This document shows, piece after piece, positions 45,390 through 54,102 of a stretch of 64,000 nucleotides of DNA (within the stretch, counting starts at the first letter, position 1; every line of letters begins with the position of its first letter). Location: contig CCNA01000027.1 of the NCBI GenBank assembly GCA_000824805.1, forward strand, positions 1 through 64,000, read 5' to 3'. The notes under the pieces were generated by a model, which had not been told where the DNA came from, searched no databases, and worked only from the letters and a program-made list of their open reading frames with translations. This stretch comes from Mesorhizobium sp. SOD10. Lineage in GTDB: Bacteria; Pseudomonadota; Alphaproteobacteria; Rhizobiales; Rhizobiaceae. The position numbers and the translations under genes were made by a program.

Positions 45390-46662
45390 GCGCCGCGACA
45401 GTGCAGAATGGCACCCAGGCATTGCTTTCGAGGATTCAAGACTCCAAGTCTCCTTGTTCAAGGACCTGGCATTCCTGAGGAATCCGGCAAGCCCATTCAC
45501 TTTCTTCTCGTTCTTGCACGACAGGGAGCTTCTATACCATTTTATCCATACGAACGAACTATATCCTTCAAGGAAGCTATTCTCCGACTATCTGGTCTGG
45601 GTAAGCGGGTTTTTCGCGAATAAGATTTGTTTCGGCAAGGAGGCGGTGGAAGTCAGGTTCCGCGAGAGGCCATCAGGAACCCCAACCCTTGTCGTCACGG
45701 TACGGGATATGTCGAGCGGGGACGTTTCGGAAACCGAAGCTGACGACGTGGTCGTGAGCCTTGGGCATGAACCATACCTTCCCGAAGAACTGGCCGTCGA
45801 TCCCGGCCGCGTGGTGCATTCAAACTTCTTCCTGTCTCATGCGAACGAGGGGATGATCAACGCGAACGCGCGCGTTGCAGTCGTCGGATCCGGGCAAAGC
45901 GCCGGCGAGATAGTCCGGTTCCTGCTTCAGCATCGGGAAGTATCGGAAGTTATCGTCGTTGGTCGGCGCCACCTCTTTGAACAGACGGATGACAACCCGT
46001 TTGTGAATGACTTCTACACCTATCCACACTCGCTAAAGTTCGCGAAGCTGCCACCCGAAGATCGCAATAGGTTTCTTACCGACACGAGGAATACGAACTT
46101 CTCCACCGTCACCAAGGACGTCCTCAAAAGCATCTACGATCTTCGCTTCGAGGACCAAGTGTGTGGGCGCGATAGGCTCAGACTGTTCCCGTATACGGAA
46201 ATCACAGCGGCGGAGCGTGTTGAGGATAGCTTTCGTCTTCACCTTCGCGGAATCGGAAGCAGGCAAGAACTGACAACGCTTGAAATTGACCTTCTGGTTT
46301 GCGCGACGGGCTTTTCAAACCGTCGCCATCTATCCTTCCTCCAACCGCTGCAACCGGTCATCGAAGACGCCGCCCTCGTTATCGACGAGTCGTTTGAAGT
46401 GGATCTCGGCCAGACGGCATTGCGCCGCTCCGGTCCGCGACCTCGCGTTTTCCTCATGAACCACTCTTTTGGCCTCCGGGGCCCAACGGAGCACACGCTC
46501 GGCGGTCTGGCCGAGCGGGCGGCGGTCGTGGCGAAGGCGCTGCAAGACACGCGCGTGCTTTCAACCCCTGCGGACCGCCCAGATATGTCGCCAGCTGAAT
46601 GCCCCCCAAAATTCGAGAGTGGAACGAATGATCTATCCGCAAATAATAGATCTCAAAAATGA
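45280..46662 (+). CDS. Lysine/ornithine N-hydroxylase (SidA/IucD/PvdA family)
   Basis: 460 residues from ATG 45280 with GGAG 8 nt before. FAD motif LLVGSGPANLALL at the start, substrate-side WHPGIAFEDSRLQVSLFKDL, NADPH motif VAVVGSGQSAGEI near 205 and ATGFSNRR near the C-terminus. These flavoenzymes hydroxylate the side-chain amine of lysine or ornithine. No siderophore synthetase is present. Instead the gene overlaps the start of a cupin-MetRS fusion, a pairing known from hydrazine-forming pathways such as that of s56-p1. Its overlap with both neighbours implies tight coupling. Confidence 0.9.
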   Translation: MQRRKTLLVGSGPANLALLTCLKEWGSSVLDSLEVLERRDSAEWHPGIAFEDSRLQVSLFKDLAFLRNPASPFTFFSFLHDRELLYHFIHTNELYPSRKLFSDYLVWVSGFFANKICFGKEAVEVRFRERPSGTPTLVVTVRDMSSGDVSETEADDVVVSLGHEPYLPEELAVDPGRVVHSNFFLSHANEGMINANARVAVVGSGQSAGEIVRFLLQHREVSEVIVVGRRHLFEQTDDNPFVNDFYTYPHSLKFAKLPPEDRNRFLTDTRNTNFSTVTKDVLKSIYDLRFEDQVCGRDRLRLFPYTEITAAERVEDSFRLHLRGIGSRQELTTLEIDLLVCATGFSNRRHLSFLQPLQPVIEDAALVIDESFEVDLGQTALRRSGPRPRVFLMNHSFGLRGPTEHTLGGLAERAAVVAKALQDTRVLSTPADRPDMSPAECPPKFESGTNDLSANNRSQK

Positions 46663-48628
46663 AGCACGTGCGGTCCCTATCTCGATTGATAGCGGTATCG
46701 TCAGGCATGATCCCTTCCCAGAAGGGGGTAACGTTTCGGTACGTCTGTTGAAGTTCAGTTCAGGCGCGACCACTTGCCGTCACAACCACGGGGAAGTCGA
46801 ATTCTGGACAGTGATCTCTGGCGGCGTTCGAATTCACCTGGATGAAAAGACCTTCCTGCTGCTTGGCGGAGAGAGCATTAGGATCGACCCGCTGCGCAGG
46901 CACAGAATTGAGGCTTTGGACAGCGGTGCAGTTATGCAGACGGTGTGGTGGCACAGCCGCGCAGCGTTCGAAGAGGCGATTTCCACGAAGGAACCGACAG
47001 CAAAAGACAGACCGTTGTTGCTGGTCCCCGCCATGCTTACCCCGAATGGCCCCATGCACATAGGTCATGCCTCAGGGCCGTTCCTCCACGCGGATGTGTT
47101 GCGCCGAATTGCTGAGACAGGCGACCGAGAGGCCTTCGTGCTGCAGGGCACGCACGGACATCTTGAGCACATTGCAATTGCGGCCGACGCTGCAGGACTG
47201 GAATACTACCAACTCGCGGAGAAAAATACGGTTTCTTTCCAGGAGGCTCTGGACCGGCTCAACGCTGTCCCGGATATTTTCCTTGGGACAGAGCCAGACC
47301 GCCGCGGCAAGGCGGTCGTTCTCGAAGTCTTCAAGCGACTTTGTAGCAAGGGGCTGATCGCTGAAAAAGAGCATTTGGTCCCATATGACGTCGAAAGCGG
47401 GCGCTTCAGGGTCGACGCCTTCGTCCACGGCAAATGTCCCTATTGCGGCGGCTATGCTTCCGGCCATGAATGCGAGGATTGCGGCGCGCTGGTCCTCGAT
47501 GCCGAACTTCAGGATCCGGTTGATCTCGAGGGGCGTTCCCTGGAACGTCGCCCCCTGAAGCGCCTTTTCCTGAACCTCGCTCCAATGCATGACGCGCTCG
47601 AATCCTTCGCCTCGCGGTCCTTCCTACCCATTTACGCCAAGCACTACATCGAATCTTGGCTGAGCCGGGGGCTTCCGGAAGTCTGCATCTCTAACCCAAA
47701 CCGAGAGGGAATCCGCATTCCAATCCCAGGATTTGAGAGTCAGCGGTTCAACATCACCATCGAACACGTGCCTCGGCACTTGCTTGCCTTGGAAATGATA
47801 AGGGAAAAGAGCGGATACCCTGCCTTGTGGTACCAAATTCCGCGGGAGGAGATGCCGGAGCTGAACATTCTTTTCGGGGCGGACAACGCCTTCGGACGCT
47901 TGTTGGTCATTCCCGGCGTACTTTCGGCGCTTGATCTGCATGAGATGCTCCCTCGACGGATCTTCGTAAATCAGATGCTCACTCTCGATGGGAAGAAGTT
48001 CTCAACATCACGAAATCACGCAATCTGGGTGAACGATATCACTGCAAAAGAAACCGGCGAGCCGCTTCGCTTCTACTTGTGTCGCCGGCGCCCGGACGGT
48101 TCTGTTGAGGACTTCTCGCTGAGTTCTTACGAAAGCTGGAAACGGAATTTCTGGGACGGACGGCTGTTAAGGTCGACCGGGAAGGCTAAGCAGGTCATCG
48201 AGCGGGTCGCAACTGACGAGCTCCCTTTTCCCGGCCAGTGGTCAGCCACCGATATTGCGTTCCTGGCGGAGTGCAGACGCTTCACCGCAGAAGTGCGAGC
48301 GCGCTTCGAAGCGGATTACCCGGACGTACGTCAGCTGACACATGCAATCGAGGCGTTCGTCGACGCAATCGACCGCTATTCATGTTCAGTGCTGCACGTT
48401 CCAGCTGCAGCGAAGGAAAATGAGGCGCTTGACCGGACTGCGGCACGCGCAGTGACCTTCGCGCTTGTCGGACTCTGTGTCGCGGCCTACCCGCTCATAC
48501 CTGATTTCGCCGTCCGCATCGCAGGGAGTCTTGGGCTGGGAATCCCCAAGCTCAGTTGGTTAGACCGCGACTGGATGGCCGAGCCAGTACGGCGCGCGGT
48601 GCCTCTACGTTCCGCGGCGTCTGGCTGA
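46628..48628 (+). CDS. Cupin-MetRS fusion, putative N-N bond-forming (hydrazine) synthetase
   Basis: 666 residues from MIYPQIIDLKNEAR; the frame extending to 46469 is a shadow of the previous gene. Residues 20-110 are a cupin with metal ligands H52, H54, E56 or E58 and H92. Residues about 128-660 are a class I methionyl-tRNA-synthetase-like domain: HIGH at 144-147, zinc cysteines at 270, 273, 282 and 285, and KFSTS at 457-461 in place of KMSKS. This architecture is that of enzymes joining an amino acid to N-hydroxylysine to make an N-N bond. It could not be a simple housekeeping MetRS. Confidence 0.88.
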   Translation: MIYPQIIDLKNEARAVPISIDSGIVRHDPFPEGGNVSVRLLKFSSGATTCRHNHGEVEFWTVISGGVRIHLDEKTFLLLGGESIRIDPLRRHRIEALDSGAVMQTVWWHSRAAFEEAISTKEPTAKDRPLLLVPAMLTPNGPMHIGHASGPFLHADVLRRIAETGDREAFVLQGTHGHLEHIAIAADAAGLEYYQLAEKNTVSFQEALDRLNAVPDIFLGTEPDRRGKAVVLEVFKRLCSKGLIAEKEHLVPYDVESGRFRVDAFVHGKCPYCGGYASGHECEDCGALVLDAELQDPVDLEGRSLERRPLKRLFLNLAPMHDALESFASRSFLPIYAKHYIESWLSRGLPEVCISNPNREGIRIPIPGFESQRFNITIEHVPRHLLALEMIREKSGYPALWYQIPREEMPELNILFGADNAFGRLLVIPGVLSALDLHEMLPRRIFVNQMLTLDGKKFSTSRNHAIWVNDITAKETGEPLRFYLCRRRPDGSVEDFSLSSYESWKRNFWDGRLLRSTGKAKQVIERVATDELPFPGQWSATDIAFLAECRRFTAEVRARFEADYPDVRQLTHAIEAFVDAIDRYSCSVLHVPAAAKENEALDRTAARAVTFALVGLCVAAYPLIPDFAVRIAGSLGLGIPKLSWLDRDWMAEPVRRAVPLRSAASG

Positions 48629-48682
48629 GGCAAGACCGCGAATCGTAGAATATCGGCATCTCGGACCAGCTCATACCAAGAG

Positions 48683-49285
48683 TCATGGAGTGTGACCGAC
48701 GTGCGCCCACTGCCGCATTCCGATTGATGTGATGGTTTCGGGCGCAGCGAGGAGCTTCTGCCAAGCCTCGCAAGCGGCGTCGATGGTGGCGTCGTAGTCG
48801 TCGAAGACGCGGTTTGAGAGCCAATTCTGCCGCAGATATTGCCAGACGTTTTCGACCGGGTGGTCATGTTTTTCGGCATCCTGAGATTGGCGGTGGTGTG
48901 CCATCCGGCACGATCCATGACGAGCACAGCGTGTGCGCCCTTTTCAACATGGCGGATGATCTCGTCAATATGGCGTTGCATGGCCTCGGTGTCGGCAAAA
49001 GGCAGAGCCAGAGCGGCCCCGGCGCAGCGCGCCGGGCAAATCGCGCCAAACAGATACGCACTCTTGTAGCGCTGATCGGCCGGCTGGCGGGGTCGGGTGC
49101 CGCGCCTTGCCCATTGCCGCACGATGCCGTTCTTCTGGCCGATGCGGGCTTCATCCTGGAACCAAAGCTCCACCTTCCACCTTCGTGCGCGGCGACAGGT
49201 CGCAAAGATGCGCCTTCAGCGTGCGTGGCCAGTTTTTTTGAATTCCTCGACAATATGGGCATCCTGGCCCGGACGCAGCCGGCAT
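48683..49285 (-). pseudogene. IS630-family transposase, frameshifted
   Basis: VELWFQDEARIGQKNGIVRQW, then HAVLVMDRAGWHTTANLRMPKN, then after a frameshift VENVWQYLRQNWLSNRVFDDYD. This is the DDE domain of IS630 elements with its D, D and late E regions. The N-terminal HTH part is missing. It interrupts a TPR-protein remnant (49266-49930). Terminal repeats were not identified. Confidence 0.88.
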
Positions 49286-49930
49286 AATCCTCTTCAGCGA
49301 AAGACAAGCCAGCCCGGCAGATCGCTGGCACGACTGGCCCTGCCGTCAGGGTTCCTGCTTTGATCAAGCCCGTCAACCACATCAACGCGCTGCTCGACCG
49401 CGGCCCAGTCGCGGACCGCTGCCGCTATAAGGGCCATGTGGACATCCGCGAAGGTGAAGCCGGGCTTCTGGAAATATTCCTCTGAGTAGGTTGCGACGGC
49501 CTCCCGCCGGTGTTGTGTGGCCGTAGGCTTGGAGTCGCCAGAGAAATGAGGCGGTATCGCTAATCACGTTGATCGGAATTCCGGCCGTCACCGACGGTTG
49601 GATACTATCCGTGTAGATGGCAAGTGCTCGCTCAGAATCGCCGCGCTCCAGCGCGCCCAACGCCGCGTGCCAGGCAATGTGGCCGTGGAGGATGCCAGTG
49701 CGGTCGTAGCGAGGCAGCCAATCTGCGATCAGCTTCTCGGCGTCCTCCGACGCGCCCCTTCGTACATGGCGTGGGACAGCGCGTGCACCGCGTTCGCGTT
49801 GTTTGTCCGCAGGTCGTACCCGCGCTGCGCGAGCGCTTGGCCGTGCGCCACGTTGCCGTTCTCCGCATGGCTTTCGCGCTATGACATTGGAACGGCGATG
49901 TGGTCGCCGAGATCAGAGGGGATGGCTCCT
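49266..49930 (-). pseudogene. TTC38-like tetratricopeptide protein remnant
   Basis: Pieces in several frames: YDLRTNNANAVHALSHAMYEG, HGHIAWHAALGALERGDSERA, EEYFQKPGFTFADVHMALIAA and TAGPVVPAICRAGLSFAEEDY. They match in order the C-terminal half of TTC38-like proteins. At least three frameshifts. The 3-prime end stops where the IS630 element begins, so the element inserted into it. Confidence 0.7.
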
Positions 49931-49993
49931 GAGATGATCCGTGAAGCGCCCCCGGGAAAAGTTCATGAACATCGGACGCAATATCTGAACATC

Positions 49994-50740
49994 TCAACGA
50001 CGCCCACGCGATGCGTCGGCAACGTTGGTTTGGGAGGACAGTAGCGACCGGCGATCGCGATACCAGTTAATTGCGGACTGGGCCAGACATTCGGTCGCGT
50101 CGATATAAGTCATTGACCGGGAGACATCCCGCGGAATTGCCAGCGGCAATTCAGTGCACGCTAATATGACTACCTCGATACCTTTGGAGTGCAGTGCGTT
50201 CACAGCGTCACGCACAAACGGGCGCGCCGCTTCGATTTCACCCCGTTTGACCAATGCGATGGCGGACTGCTCCAACGTGGATATTTCCTCGTGGGTGAGA
50301 CGAACCGGTATAAAGCCGTGCTGCCTTAGCCTGGTGTCGTAAAATCCGGAAAACAGCGTAGCGTTCGTGGCAAGTATTCCGACCTTCGTCCCCGGCCGTG
50401 CCCTGATGGATAAGGCTGCACAAACCGCATCAGCGATGTGCAGGATAGGCAGCTTAGTTGCATCCGTTAATATGGGAATCCAGTGATGCGCGGTGTTGCA
50501 GGCAATGACTATGCATTCCGCCCCCGAGCGTTCTAGACCTTTAAGACCAGCGATCATTTTGGGCAGAGGTGACTGTTGCGAAGGGTCAAACAGGGCCGCC
50601 CGTCGATCCGGTATCGTGGGGTCAGAATAGGCCACGACGGGGATATGCTCTTGATCGGTTGCCGCACGCGTCAACATGATGATTTTCTGCATTAGATCGA
50701 TGGTCGCCAAAGGACCCATACCGCCAAGAACACCTATCAT
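49994..50740 (-). CDS. Aspartate/glutamate racemase family protein
   Basis: 248 residues from MIGVLGGMGPLATIDLM; GGAG precedes the ATG, and a longer frame runs into the nodM remnant. Two catalytic cysteines lie in VIACNTAHHW and VILACTELPL, the pattern of cofactor-independent Asp/Glu racemases. It lies downstream of nodH and a broken nodM on the same strand, so it may be read from the nod operon. Whether it makes a D-amino acid for the cell wall or a secondary metabolite cannot be told. Confidence 0.88.
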   Translation of the reverse strand: MIGVLGGMGPLATIDLMQKIIMLTRAATDQEHIPVVAYSDPTIPDRRAALFDPSQQSPLPKMIAGLKGLERSGAECIVIACNTAHHWIPILTDATKLPILHIADAVCAALSIRARPGTKVGILATNATLFSGFYDTRLRQHGFIPVRLTHEEISTLEQSAIALVKRGEIEAARPFVRDAVNALHSKGIEVVILACTELPLAIPRDVSRSMTYIDATECLAQSAINWYRDRRSLLSSQTNVADASRGRR

Positions 50741-50744
50741 TCTG

Positions 50745-51229
50745 GTCTCCACGAGATGCAGACCGCCTGAGCCACAGCTTTGTACGCACATGACCTTGCA
50801 GAGCGGTCTGTGCAGTGGACCCAGTCGTCGAACTTGCGTCAAGCCCCTGAGGCCCAAGTCAAGGTGGTGCGCGAGTGCATGGGAGATCACCTCCGGCTGT
50901 TCATGGATCTCCTTCTCCATGAAGTGCCGATGGTTACCCCCCTTTTTGACGAGAAGACTCGTGTCTATCGACTGCTGTCGTTGCCGTTCGACTGGGTTGC
51001 CGTCGATCGAAGATCTGCGCCTGATTGCGGCGCACGATGGCCCAATCGCCATCCTTGAGATATCGAACCGGCGCATGGCGCCAGCGCGATCGCGTCCGAG
51101 CCGAGGAACATTTCCCCTCGACCATGGTTGACGACCGGCTGCCGAAGCAAGCACCAGCAGATTCGATCGTTGCGGAAGGCATAGGCGGTAAGTGGCGCAA
51201 CTGGGGCTTGCCCAATGATCCCCACACAT
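50745..51229 (-). pseudogene. nodM: nodM (glucosamine synthase) remnant
   Basis: Begins MCG then, after a +1 shift, IIGQAPVAPLTAYAF, the N-terminal glutaminase start with its Cys2. It jumps by deletion to EMFLGSDAIALAP and, across more shifts, to YLKDGDWAIV and HFMEKEIHEQPEVISHALAH. These are glutamine-fructose-6-phosphate aminotransferase segments. Most of the glutaminase and all of the isomerase domains are lost. A housekeeping glmS must supply glucosamine-6-phosphate for Nod-factor synthesis. Confidence 0.85.
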
Positions 51230-51385
51230 TGGTTGAGGTCCCTCGCTGCACTGAAAAAGGAACGACTAAGAGATAGGCGCAGTACTGAGGAGAAGGCCTC
51301 GCGGCGTAGGCTCTCGTCGGCGGATCATCAATGAAGATGCCGTCCGTGGTAATAAGATGCGCAAAGGGGCCATGCTGACAGAATG

Positions 51386-52180
51386 TTAGTCGTTTTCGAT
51401 AACCTCGGTTGCCAGCTGATTGCCCACTGCCCTTTCTCCCTCGCAGACCTCAAAGAATCTCGTGTAAGGTCCGTGCGCGAAGTGGCGGCGCAACTCCTGA
51501 AAATTCTCAATCGTTTGCTCTAGTGGTCGCGTTTCCTGGCGCTGAAGCGTCGCCGTACTGGAAAATCGCAGCGCCGGGACGCCTAGGAAATCCCAAATCG
51601 CTGCCAAGCATGTGCCAGGTTCGCGCAGAAGGCACTCGTACTCGATCTCAAGCATATTGCTTTTCGTGAAGGATCGTGCGACCCGAGCGTGGAAATCGTC
51701 GGCAGCCTTGAAGTATGCCTCGCAGTCGGCGGTCGATAATCTAACTCGCGGCGGCGGAGCGTCATTGTCCGCCCTGAACTTCAGCCATTGGTGCGTTTGT
51801 CTCGCCTGTACAAGCGACCGTAGCGATTCCAACGTATTTTCCCGAACCACGAGGATGACTTTGAGGTCTGGCCAACGGGTCAGCTCGGCAAAAAAGCCCG
51901 GACGATCATGAAACTGAGGTTCATTGATCTTGCAGCCGACATGCGTCACCTTCTTGTCGGTCCGCGAGGGATGGCGCGAGTAGGCAAGTTCAAGCAGCTC
52001 TCGATCGCTGCGAAGCAGACGGTGCTTGTCAGGCCAAGTGGTGGCATATGGATTGAGCAGCTCACCGTTGCTCAACACATTCGGATGCGCGTTCAGCAAT
52101 TCTTCCAAGTAGTGCGTGCCAGTTCTTGGCATGGCCAGGATTACGAATGGCGCAGGCGGCGGTATGTGGCTATTAGTCAT
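51386..52180 (-). CDS. nodH: NodH Nod-factor sulfotransferase
   Basis: 264 residues. The N-terminal PAPS-binding loop AMPRTGTHYLEELLNAHPNVLSNGELLN and the segments KVTHVGCKINEPQFH and ESLRSLVQARQTHQWLKF are diagnostic of NodH. It puts a sulfate on C6 of the reducing-end glucosamine of the Nod factor, a host-specificity mark in Sinorhizobium and some mesorhizobia. It lies 210 bp downstream of nodJ on the same strand, so it probably belongs to the nodA operon. nodPQ for PAPS supply are not in the window. Confidence 0.94.
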   Translation of the reverse strand: MTNSHIPPPAPFVILAMPRTGTHYLEELLNAHPNVLSNGELLNPYATTWPDKHRLLRSDRELLELAYSRHPSRTDKKVTHVGCKINEPQFHDRPGFFAELTRWPDLKVILVVRENTLESLRSLVQARQTHQWLKFRADNDAPPPRVRLSTADCEAYFKAADDFHARVARSFTKSNMLEIEYECLLREPGTCLAAIWDFLGVPALRFSSTATLQRQETRPLEQTIENFQELRRHFAHGPYTRFFEVCEGERAVGNQLATEVIEND

Positions 52181-52390
52181 TGCGTGTGTTCCTAACCAGC
52201 ATTAGTCGCGGCAGTTCGGGTGGCGCTTCGGACGAGATGCCTGATTGCTATCTTCGACACTGTCTCGCCAAGGATGTTCGCTACCGGTCGGATTAAACTC
52301 GCACTCTAGCAAACCGTACAATCGAAGGGACAACACAACGGTCTGCGCTGACAGGGGCGAGTGCCAAGCCTCGGCACCGACGCCGCAGCG

Positions 52391-53179
52391 TCAGCGCATC
52401 AGGCGCCGACGCAACAGCGCCGCCGACAAGAAAAACGGCAAAACCGCGTAGACGCAAAGTGTCGTAATGTGCAGGCCGAGGCTTTCAGCCGGGCGGCCAA
52501 GCATGACTGAGCGGATCAGGTCGACCGAGTGAGCCAGAGGCAAGAGGGACGATACCTGCTGAAATGCGCTTGGCATTTGGCTGACCGGAAAGACGGCCCC
52601 GGACAGGAATAGCATAGGCGTGAGAACAAGCGTTTGGTAAAATACGAGACAGTCGTAGTTGGGCGCAAGCGCCGTGACGATCATGGCTAGACTTGCGAAA
52701 GCAAGCCCAGTTAGGGCGATGATTGGAAGCGCGTAGAGAAGGGATGGCCACGCGGCATAGCCGAGCATGGCAGCAACTAGCGTAATCGCCGTACCGGCCA
52801 GAAGAGACTTGGTGCCGGCCCAGGCTAGTTCACCAAGTACGATGTCGCCGAGCGTGAGCTGAGTGCATAGCATCGCTTCCCAGGTGCGTTCGCCTCCCAT
52901 GCGAGCAAATGTCGAGTAGATCGTTTCGTAGGTCGCCGAGGTCATCGCGCTTACCGCGGCCATGCCAGCCGCCAGAAAAGCTACGTACGAAGTGCCTTCA
53001 ACACGACCTATCATTATCCCGAGGCCGAAGCCGAGCGCGAACAACGAGATCATCGGCTCAGCGAGGTTCCCGAGAACCGCCGCAAGGGCAATTTTCTTCC
53101 AAGCCAAATAATTGCGGCGCCACACTGCAACCCAATTCCAGCCATTGGCGGGCATAACGGCCATATAACCTTCGGTCAT
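52391..53179 (-). CDS. nodJ: NodJ, Nod-factor export permease
   Basis: 262 residues, ABC-2 type permease with six hydrophobic segments. WVAVWRRNYLAWKKIALAAVLGNLAEPMI at the start and FLSGAVFPVSQMPSAFQQVSSLLPLAHSVDLIR near the end are typical of NodJ. With NodI it exports Nod factors. It starts 3 bp after nodI ends. Confidence 0.95.
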   Translation of the reverse strand: MTEGYMAVMPANGWNWVAVWRRNYLAWKKIALAAVLGNLAEPMISLFALGFGLGIMIGRVEGTSYVAFLAAGMAAVSAMTSATYETIYSTFARMGGERTWEAMLCTQLTLGDIVLGELAWAGTKSLLAGTAITLVAAMLGYAAWPSLLYALPIIALTGLAFASLAMIVTALAPNYDCLVFYQTLVLTPMLFLSGAVFPVSQMPSAFQQVSSLLPLAHSVDLIRSVMLGRPAESLGLHITTLCVYAVLPFFLSAALLRRRLMR

Positions 53180-53182
53180 TGT

Positions 53183-54091
53183 TCAGTCCTTCATCTCGCG
53201 CCCGGTCAGCCGCAAGAAGACATCCTCGAGGTTCGGCGGACGCTGCAAAAGGCGCAGACCAGCAACCCCACGCAGCTGCGTGAGCAGCTGCTCGGGATCG
53301 GGCGCATAGCAAAAGAGAGTTTCGCCGCTCCGCTCGATGCGTTGCGCGTACGGCTTGACCAGCGATCTCAGTTCATGTGGATTGCCGCCATAGACTTCGA
53401 CCACCTGGCAGCCGATCTGCTCGTCAATCAACGCGTGCGGTCGCCCTTCGGCGATCTTGCGCCCCTGCTCGACCACACACAGCCGATCGCACAACCGCTC
53501 GGCCTCCTCCATGAAGTGAGTGGTCAAAAGTATCGTTTTTCCCCGCGTCAACAAGGAACGCAGGCGTTCCCAGATCAGGTGGCGCGCCTGTGGATCGAGG
53601 CCAGTAGTCGGCTCGTCCATGACCAAGAGTTGCGGGTCATTAATCAGCGCACGGGCTAGCGTCAGGCGTCGCTTCATGCCGCCGGACAGTTCGGCGACGC
53701 GCGCATCCGCCTTGTTCTCGAGGCGGGCGAACTCGAGCAGCGATGGGCTGACCGCTTCGACCTCGCGTTTGCTCATGCCAAAGTATCGCCCGAACACCAG
53801 TAAGTTTTCACGTACCGTGAACCTATGATCAAGGTTGTCGAACTGCGGGACCACGCCGATGCGTGCACGTGCCAAACGGGCACGTGCCGGCACTGGCACT
53901 CCGAACACCGTGATCTTGCCTGCGTCAGGCGTTGCCATACCGAGGAGCAACCGTGTAATCGTGCTTTTGCCCGCGCCGTTCGGCCCCAGCAGCCCTAAGC
54001 ACTCTCCGGGAGCAACGGTGAATGACATGCCGTCGACAACGACCCTTTTGCCATATGATTTCGTCACGCCGACAAAGTCGATTGCCACCAT
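53183..54091 (-). CDS. nodI: NodI, Nod-factor export ATPase
   Basis: 302 residues from ATG 54091; a TTG at 54106 that overlaps the nodU stop (TTGA) adds five residues and is also possible. Walker A GLLGPNGAGKST, signature LSGGMKRRL, Walker B LLVMDEPTTGLDP and H-loop LLTTHFMEEAERLCD are all intact. ABC-2 exporter ATPase of the DrrA type. Confidence 0.95.
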   Translation of the reverse strand: MVAIDFVGVTKSYGKRVVVDGMSFTVAPGECLGLLGPNGAGKSTITRLLLGMATPDAGKITVFGVPVPARARLARARIGVVPQFDNLDHRFTVRENLLVFGRYFGMSKREVEAVSPSLLEFARLENKADARVAELSGGMKRRLTLARALINDPQLLVMDEPTTGLDPQARHLIWERLRSLLTRGKTILLTTHFMEEAERLCDRLCVVEQGRKIAEGRPHALIDEQIGCQVVEVYGGNPHELRSLVKPYAQRIERSGETLFCYAPDPEQLLTQLRGVAGLRLLQRPPNLEDVFLRLTGREMKD

Positions 54092-54102
54092 GGGTCCCGC
54101 AC

